DNA of 10,792 nt from JAEUMD01 sp937950105 (lineage in GTDB: Bacteria; Pseudomonadota; Alphaproteobacteria; Rhizobiales; Hyphomicrobiaceae). Both the position numbers and the translations under genes were made by a program. The DNA lies in NCBI GenBank assembly GCA_036821845.1, contig DAISIT010000096.1, positions 1 to 10,792 on the forward strand, given 5' to 3'. Positions 6,827 to 10,792 of this stretch are shown in pieces. A model generated the notes under the pieces. That model made no database searches. It was not told where the DNA came from and worked only from the letters and a program-made list of their open reading frames with translations. Position 1 is the first letter of the stretch; every line of letters starts with the position of its first letter.

Positions 6827-7114
6827 ATGAAGATCTGCTGCGACGCCTGTCAGGCCGAGTGGAATGTCGAGGTCCATGGACCGACCTTGCTCAAGGATAC
6901 GCTGCCTCGTGGCTGGCGCCCGCGTCGTATCGACGGCCGCGTCTACATCCTTTGCGACGTCTGCGGCAATCTCCGCCAGTTCGTCGGCGGTCTCTCACCC
7001 TATCTTCAGCAACGCCTGAACCTGCCCTCGAATGTCGAAGTCGAATTTCCCGAGCACACCGAGATACCGAGCGACTGGTTCGACCGTATTCGCGATCCGA
7101 AACCGCGCGCTTGA
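6827..7114 (+). CDS. Small four-cysteine (zinc ribbon-like) protein, copy 2
   Basis: A 95-residue paralog of the previous gene, 27 bases downstream. The metal ligands are probably Cys5-x2-Cys8 (with Cys4 adjacent) and Cys43-x2-Cys46 in LCDVCG. From the Gly-Trp at 29-30 through the LP near 67 it aligns without gaps to copy 1, whereas the N-terminal stretch 9-25 and the C-terminus (acidic, ending DWFDRIRDPKPRA) diverge, so the two copies are old or under different selection. The start ATG is preceded by a seven-G run (6814-6820) serving as ribosome-binding site at six bases. Function unknown. The tandem arrangement suggests partners in a heterodimer or two targets for one system. Confidence 0.75.
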   Translation: MKICCDACQAEWNVEVHGPTLLKDTLPRGWRPRRIDGRVYILCDVCGNLRQFVGGLSPYLQQRLNLPSNVEVEFPEHTEIPSDWFDRIRDPKPRA

Positions 7115-7195
7115 GTCTGCAACCGTCCGGCGGTCGCGCAGGTCCGCGCTTTGAAAGCTTCACGTTTGATTGTCACACCGCGAGAGGAGACGCAC

Positions 7196-7576
7196 ATGGA
7201 CGAGCCAGAGGTCGACATCAACAAGCTGATCGGCGTTGCCGCGAACGGTGAAGACCCGATGCAGGCCGTGCGGGCGACGGAGATCGCCGCGTGGAACGAG
7301 GCGAGAGCGGCCGAGCAGGCGCGCGCCGACGGTATCGAGCTGACGCCGGCACATCTCAAGGCCATTCGGCTGCTGCAGCAACTTTACGTCGCACGCGGCC
7401 CCGCTCCGCACGCGCGTCTGCTGGCGACGGAACTGTACGATGCCTTCGCGGCGGAAGGCGGCAGCAAGTTCCTGTATCAGCTGTTCCCCGGCGGGCCGGT
7501 GGCGCAGGGCTCCAAACTTGCCGGTGTGCCGGCGCCGCATGACACCAAGGATCTTTCGTTCGGCTCGACGTACTGA
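7196..7576 (+). CDS. Cysteine-less DsrC/TusE family protein (RspA-like)
   Basis: A 126-residue protein whose second half is typical of the DsrC/TusE family: LTPAHLKAIRLLQQLY (49-64), then RLLATEL (74-80), GGSKFLYQLFPGGP (88-101) and KLAGVPAP (107-114). DsrC and TusE carry persulfides on a C-terminal arm, using a penultimate Cys and, in DsrC, a second Cys ten residues before it. Here the aligned positions are Thr117 and Ser106, the whole protein has no Cys, and it continues eight or nine residues beyond the usual end (DLSFGSTY). It therefore cannot carry sulfur in the known way. Members without both cysteines have been called RspA and suggested to be regulatory; I rely on memory for that name. 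The start is ATG 7196 behind a strong AGGAG (7185-7189, spacing six). It lies between the zinc-ribbon pair and the ferredoxin fusion. Confidence 0.85.
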   Translation: MDEPEVDINKLIGVAANGEDPMQAVRATEIAAWNEARAAEQARADGIELTPAHLKAIRLLQQLYVARGPAPHARLLATELYDAFAAEGGSKFLYQLFPGGPVAQGSKLAGVPAPHDTKDLSFGSTY

Positions 7577-7592
7577 GCGGGACGACATGCAG

Positions 7593-7634
7593 CGCCGGTG
7601 CGGGTCCGCGCGGCCCGGCCGGCGTCGCATTTTT
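7593..7634 (+). terminator. Possible weak intrinsic terminator
   Basis: CGCCGG (7593-7598) can pair with CCGGCG (7619-7624), and five T (7630-7634) follow after a short gap. The large GC-rich loop could refold in several ways, so this may be chance. If real, it would partly cut off the ferredoxin fusion gene from the three genes before it. Confidence 0.25.
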
Positions 7635-7668
7635 CGGCCCTTGCCGCTGCCGGCCCGCGCTTAGCGCC

Positions 7669-7689
7669 AGCCCTGCAAACAGCAGGGCT
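7669..7689 (+). promoter_or_regulatory. Perfect hairpin just upstream of the ferredoxin fusion gene
   Basis: AGCCCTGC (7669-7676) and GCAGGGCT (7682-7689) form a perfect eight-pair stem with the loop AAACA. It ends 20 bases before the ATG and about 10 before the presumed ribosome-binding site AGGTG (7701-7705). There is no T-run, so termination is unlikely. An mRNA element or a protein-binding operator (the downstream protein has a helix-turn-helix) are both possible. Confidence 0.45.
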
Positions 7690-7709
7690 CTCATCGCCAC
7701 AGGTGCCCC

Positions 7710-9158
7710 ATGGTGCATTACGTCCCCTTGAGCCGGCTTGCGCGCCTCGTCGGGCAGCCGCGCTCGGTGCTTCAGCGCATGGCGCAGGCCGGCGAGATGG
7801 CGACCTTCGACGGTCAGGTGGAATTGTCCGAGGTGATGCGCCTGTTTCCCGATGTGCACCTCGACGACGAGCGTGAGCTGCAGCGCGTCGAGGAGATCAA
7901 GGACAACGCGCTGCGCAAGGCTCCTGCGGCGCAGGCCTTGCCCGACAGCGCCGTGCTCTACGAGCGCCTCAAGGCGCTGGGCCGCGATTATGCCGACGCG
8001 CGTGCTCGGGTATTGCACCAGGACCGCGTTCATGGCTGGATTGGCGTCAAGCTCGACGAGGCGCGCGAATCGGGTGACGTCTCGGCGGCCTTCGCCGAGG
8101 GGTTCCTCGCGTGGCTGAGGCGCGAGCTCGATGCGCCGGCCGACGAGCTGGCGCGTCTGGCGCGGTTCATTGCCAGGGAACGCATCATGCGGGTGATGTC
8201 GGCCCACGTCACGGCGCTGCCGAAAGGGCAGACGTTCGAGGTGCTCGGTAACGAGACCATTCTCGAGGCGGGGCTGCGCGCCGGCCTGTCGCTGCCCTAC
8301 GGCTGCAGCAACGGCAGCTGCGGCGACTGCAAATGCCGCGTCACGGCCGGCGAAGCGCTCAAGGTGCGCCCGCACGACTATCCGCTCACCGCCGCCGAAC
8401 GGGCGCAGGGTTACGTGCTCGCATGCTCGTACACGGCCGTTGGCGACACCTCCATCGAAGTTGGTTTGTCCGGCGTTGCCGACATTCCAGAGCAGACCAT
8501 CACGGCGCGCGTGCGCGCGGTCGAACCGCTCGGTGGCAATCGCATCGCGCTGCATCTGCTGACGCCGCGCGCCGAGCGCCTGCGCTATCTTGCCGGTCAA
8601 TCGCTGGAAATCACCATCGACGGTCAGAGCCGCATCGCGCCGACCGCCAGCTGCCCGTGCGACGAGCGCCGCATCGAGGTGCACATGTTGTGCGATATGG
8701 ACCCGGCGGCGGCCAAAGGGGCGTTCAGCGGGCTCGCCGTCAACACGGAGGTGATCGTGCGCGGTCCCTTCGGCGGCTTCGTGCTCGACGATACGTCCGA
8801 GCGTCCGGTGCTGCTGCTGGCCGCCGGCCCGGGGTTCGGGCCGGTGAAGAGCCTGCTGCAGCATTCACTGTCGCTGGAGCTTGCGCCGCGCGTGGCCATG
8901 CACCGTTTCGCCGACGCCGAGGGGCTCTATCAGGAGAACCTGCTCAGGTCGTATGCGGCGGCGCTCGACCACTTCAGCTATGAAGCGCATGGGGCTGTCG
9001 AGGACCGTGATGCTGGTCTCGCCGCGATCCTCGCTGATGTTTCGGGTCTGGCCGGCTACGACATCTACGCGGCCGGAGACGACGGCTTCATCGCCAGCGT
9101 CGAGAGGCTCGCGCGCGATGCGGGCGCCGCCAGCGTGCGCACGCTGGCGGTCGCCTGA
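7710..9158 (+). CDS. Helix-turn-helix / [2Fe-2S] ferredoxin / reductase-like fusion protein
   Basis: A 482-residue soluble protein in three parts. Residues 4-48 look like a MerR/excisionase-type helix-turn-helix (VPLSRLARLVGQPRSVLQRM, then GEMATFDGQVELSEVMRLFP). Residues 50-160 are a charged helical linker. Residues 165-252 are a plant-type ferredoxin domain with Cys199-x4-Cys204-x2-Cys207-x31-Cys239. Residues 260-482 follow the ferredoxin-NADP reductase fold, but its key motifs are worn. RxYSxAS appears as RIAPTAS (308-314), lacking the flavin-stacking Tyr; GGTGxxP appears as AGPGFGP (372-378); and CGPxxM appears as AGDDGF (455-460). By contrast GPFGGF (352-357) is kept. Family relatives are oxygenase reductases (NAD(P)H to ferredoxin). 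Here the worn sites and the DNA-binding-like head suggest a redox-responsive regulator rather than an enzyme, which is inference. Last of four same-strand genes; it converges on the anti-sigma gene. Confidence 0.82.
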   Translation: MVHYVPLSRLARLVGQPRSVLQRMAQAGEMATFDGQVELSEVMRLFPDVHLDDERELQRVEEIKDNALRKAPAAQALPDSAVLYERLKALGRDYADARARVLHQDRVHGWIGVKLDEARESGDVSAAFAEGFLAWLRRELDAPADELARLARFIARERIMRVMSAHVTALPKGQTFEVLGNETILEAGLRAGLSLPYGCSNGSCGDCKCRVTAGEALKVRPHDYPLTAAERAQGYVLACSYTAVGDTSIEVGLSGVADIPEQTITARVRAVEPLGGNRIALHLLTPRAERLRYLAGQSLEITIDGQSRIAPTASCPCDERRIEVHMLCDMDPAAAKGAFSGLAVNTEVIVRGPFGGFVLDDTSERPVLLLAAGPGFGPVKSLLQHSLSLELAPRVAMHRFADAEGLYQENLLRSYAAALDHFSYEAHGAVEDRDAGLAAILADVSGLAGYDIYAAGDDGFIASVERLARDAGAASVRTLAVA

Positions 9159-9163
9159 CCGCC
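9146..9163. other. Hairpin over the stop codon between convergent genes
   Basis: GGCGGTC (9146-9152) and GACCGCC (9157-9163) pair perfectly around a four-base loop, and the stop codon TGA begins in the loop. The convergent genes are only 25 bases apart and no T-run is present on either strand. It may slow polymerase or stabilise the mRNA end. Confidence 0.3.
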
Positions 9164-9183
9164 GAACGGAGCACCCCTCGGCT

Positions 9184-9930
9184 TCAGATCTGCGGCAGCT
9201 TGGCGAAGCCCTTGCCGACGATCGGTCCGGTCGGCTTGCCGGTGGGCGAGCCGCCCGCCTGCTCGATGGTGATCTCGTAGAGCTGCTCGAGCTTCGGCGT
9301 CGGCAACTCCGGCCCGACCAGGGTGGTCGCCGACGGCGCCGGCATCAGCCCCATCGATACCGGGCCCTGCTCACGGCTCGGCAATGTCCACACCTGCAGC
9401 GTCTTGCCTTCCGGCACGGCGATGTTGGTCAGCGGCACGACGCGGATGCGCTGGCCCTCGTACGTCTCGACCAGCGAGACGGGCTGCGCCTGCGCGTCGA
9501 GCAGCACGACGATCATGCGCGGCTTCTGCTGCGCAATCGTGTAAAGGCCGTAGCCGCCGCCGAGGGTGGCCAGTACACTCGCCGCCGCAAAGCCCTGCCA
9601 GAACCCGCGGCGGGACACCGGCGGCGCGACATCCGGCGACGGCAGATTGCGACGGCGCGCGGCCAGATCGACGACGTTGTCGACGTTGCCGGTGCGATCG
9701 GTGATGCGGGATTCGATACGCTCCCACATGCCGGGCGACGGCACCGACACGGGCGCTGAAACATCGAGATCGAGCAGCCGCTGCTGCGTCGCCGCCAGCG
9801 CGATGCGCGCGTCTTCGCTCGTCGCGACCAGCTGCTCGAAGGCCGTGCGTTCGTCGTCGCTCATCAGGCCGAGCACGTATTCGCCCGCCAGCATGTGGAT
9901 GTCGTCGTGTTTCATGTCGGCGTTGCTCAT
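9184..9930 (-). CDS. RskA-like membrane anti-sigma factor
   Basis: A 248-residue protein expected to sit in the inner membrane and hold the neighbouring ECF sigma factor inactive. The N-terminal cytoplasmic domain starts with HMLAGEYVLGLMSDDER (12-28), the RskA-type sigma-binding segment. It has none of the His/Cys residues of the zinc-binding anti-sigma group. One transmembrane helix is at about 110-132, just after SRRGFW. The C-terminal periplasmic domain carries the family's VWTLP (180-184) and EQAGGSPTGKPTGP (223-236) motifs. The frame extends 14 codons further into the sigma gene. ATG at 9930 is preferred because it overlaps the sigma stop as ATGA and has AGGAG eight bases before it. Release of the sigma factor probably needs regulated proteolysis, as known for RskA; the signal is unknown. 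Confidence 0.9.
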   Translation of the reverse strand: MSNADMKHDDIHMLAGEYVLGLMSDDERTAFEQLVATSEDARIALAATQQRLLDLDVSAPVSVPSPGMWERIESRITDRTGNVDNVVDLAARRRNLPSPDVAPPVSRRGFWQGFAAASVLATLGGGYGLYTIAQQKPRMIVVLLDAQAQPVSLVETYEGQRIRVVPLTNIAVPEGKTLQVWTLPSREQGPVSMGLMPAPSATTLVGPELPTPKLEQLYEITIEQAGGSPTGKPTGPIVGKGFAKLPQI

Positions 9931-10460
9931 GCCATGCACTCCTTGAGTGCGGCAAGGCCGCGGCGGACCCACGACTTGGCGGTGCCGACCGGTACGCCGA
10001 GACGGCCGGCGATCTCGCCGTGCGAGTATCCGGCGACGTAGGACAGCAGCAGGCTGTCACGCTTCTCCTTGTCGATGGTGTCGAGACAGGCGCGCAGGCG
10101 GCTCGATGTCGCCAGCTGCTCGAAGGCATCGTCGATGATGGTGTCGCCCTCCGCCTTGGCCGACACCGCCTCGGGATCGAGCAGGTCCTCGCGCGCGCCA
10201 TCGCGGATCACGTTGAGCGCGCGGTGGCGAACGATGGTGTAGATCCAGCCGCGAGCCGAGCCGCGTCCGGGATCGAAGCTCGCCGCGTTCTGCCAGATCA
10301 GCACGAAGGCATCCTGCACGACCTCTTCGGCGAGCTCCCGGCGGCGCACGATGCGCTGCGCGACCGTGATCAGACGGCCGGCCTCGGCGTCGAACAGCGC
10401 CTTGAGCGCGTGGCGGTCGCCGCGCGCACATGCCGTCAGCAGGCCGGCATAGTCGTGCAT
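9927..10460 (-). CDS. ECF sigma factor, SigK-like
   Basis: A 177-residue extracytoplasmic-function sigma factor. The sigma-2 region is about 20-87 (ELAEEVVQDAFVLIWQNA and then ARGWIYTIVRHRALNVIR, which bind core polymerase and the -10). A variable acidic linker follows (90-118). The sigma-4 region is about 120-174, with a helix-turn-helix at about 145-168 (YSHGEIAGRLGVPVGTAKSWVRRGL) that reads the -35. The length is normal for the group. ATG 10460 is preceded by AAAGGA six bases away. The anti-sigma gene is coupled by an ATGA overlap, so both are made in balance. Likely autoregulation comes from the divergent region that follows. The SigK-like label rests on the RskA-type partner and on the protein's style, not on a search. 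Confidence 0.92.
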   Translation of the reverse strand: MHDYAGLLTACARGDRHALKALFDAEAGRLITVAQRIVRRRELAEEVVQDAFVLIWQNAASFDPGRGSARGWIYTIVRHRALNVIRDGAREDLLDPEAVSAKAEGDTIIDDAFEQLATSSRLRACLDTIDKEKRDSLLLSYVAGYSHGEIAGRLGVPVGTAKSWVRRGLAALKECMA

Positions 10461-10509
10461 CGTTCATCCTTTGCCACGGGATGCTCTGGGCGTGTGCATC
10501 CCTAACTCG

Positions 10510-10539
10510 ACTACGCGCGAGACGGTGCCATTGGATGCA
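10510..10539 (-). promoter_or_regulatory. Possible ECF-type promoter of the sigma/anti-sigma operon
   Basis: On the - strand, TGCATCC (10539-10533), a 17-base spacer and CGTAGT (10515-10510) form a plausible -35/-10 pair about 50 bases upstream of the sigma start. A CATCC-type -35 is what I recall for SigK-group sigma factors. An AT-rich patch (10558-10570) lies upstream. It would give autoregulation. Proposed by eye. Confidence 0.4.
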
Positions 10540-10575
10540 TGCCGGGGGCAAGCGCGCAAAATTTTTGATAGCCGG

Positions 10576-10603
10576 TGCATCCGGGCGCGGCTGCTGGCGT
10601 GTT
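10576..10603 (+). promoter_or_regulatory. Possible ECF-type promoter of the right-hand secreted protein gene
   Basis: TGCATCC (10576-10582) is repeated here on the + strand, directly downstream of an AT-rich stretch (10558-10570) that could act as an UP element. CGTGTT (10598-10603) is the best -10 candidate at a 15-base spacing, two bases shorter than in the divergent candidate, which weakens the match. The leader to the ATG would be about 85 bases. Confidence 0.28.
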
Positions 10604-10698
10604 CAGAACATACGCAGGGCCGGTCCCGTCGCGCTGGCGCCTCCTCCGGGGCGGGCCGCGGGCAAACCGAGTTCTGCCCAATCATCAGGGAGACTCCC

Positions 10699-10792
10699 AT
10701 GAAAGTCGCGCATCTCGCCCTTGCCACCACTGCGGTCCTCGCCGTGTCCGCGTCTGGTGCCCTCGCCCAGAACGCCGTCGGGCTCGTCGGCG
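10699..10792 (+). CDS. Secreted protein, N-terminus only (possibly DUF4394)
   Basis: Only 31 codons are visible. They encode a signal peptide (MKVAHLALA, a hydrophobic core and ALA-Q cleavage near residue 20) and the first mature residues NAVGLVG. The start is fixed by AGGGAG (10687-10692) six bases before the ATG. The opening AVGLVG, together with a divergent RskA-type sigma/anti-sigma operon, recalls DUF4394 proteins, which are found in this setting, but too little is present to confirm it. It is a likely target of the neighbouring sigma factor. Confidence 0.6.
   Translation, partial: MKVAHLALATTAVLAVSASGALAQNAVGLVG

Noticed and set aside
7151..7195. TTG start for the DsrC-like protein
   Set aside because: ATG 7196 has a strong AGGAG at six bases; the upstream stretch does not match the family.
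7356..8864. 502-codon open frame on the - strand opposite the ferredoxin fusion
   Set aside because: Mirror of a real gene with an intact ferredoxin motif; the reverse translation is low complexity.

Overview
The window is GC-rich, uses GTG starts freely and has tightly packed genes. With FdhD, MobA/MobB, a RskA-type anti-sigma factor and a copper-type TonB receptor, it looks like the chromosome of an alphaproteobacterium, probably of the Rhizobiales/Hyphomicrobiales (inferred from gene content and protein style; no marker gene is present). I saw no IS element, CRISPR array, tRNA or rRNA.

Layout. (1) 1-3005, + strand: a molybdenum cofactor block: the 3' end of mobA, mobB, a secreted protein that reads like a subtilase with its catalytic residues lost, and fdhD. 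MobA and MobB make and hand on the guanine-dinucleotide cofactor, and FdhD sulfurates it for formate dehydrogenase; the secreted protein between them is unexplained. (2) 3103-6121, + strand: a small DUF2946-type membrane protein followed by a large OprC/NosA-like TonB-dependent copper receptor with the CxxxM and HxM ligand motifs. A hairpin and a strong intrinsic terminator follow. (3) 6263-6517: no gene recognised. (4) 6518-9158, + strand: four genes that may work together. Two are paralogous ~95-residue four-cysteine (zinc ribbon-like) proteins, the third is a DsrC/TusE family protein without any cysteine (RspA-like), and the fourth is a 482-residue protein joining an N-terminal helix-turn-helix, a plant-type [2Fe-2S] ferredoxin domain and a degenerate flavodoxin-reductase-like module. 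This is the best candidate for an undescribed system, perhaps redox or sulfur sensing. (5) 9184-10460, - strand: an ECF sigma factor and its RskA-like membrane anti-sigma factor, coupled by an ATGA overlap, running convergently to block 4. (6) 10461-10698: a divergent regulatory region with several GCATCC motifs in both orientations, then the start of a secreted protein (perhaps DUF4394) that may be a sigma target.

All calls rest on reading motifs by eye; no database search was made. The most secure are MobA, MobB, FdhD, the TonB receptor, the DsrC-family protein, the ferredoxin domain and the sigma/anti-sigma pair.
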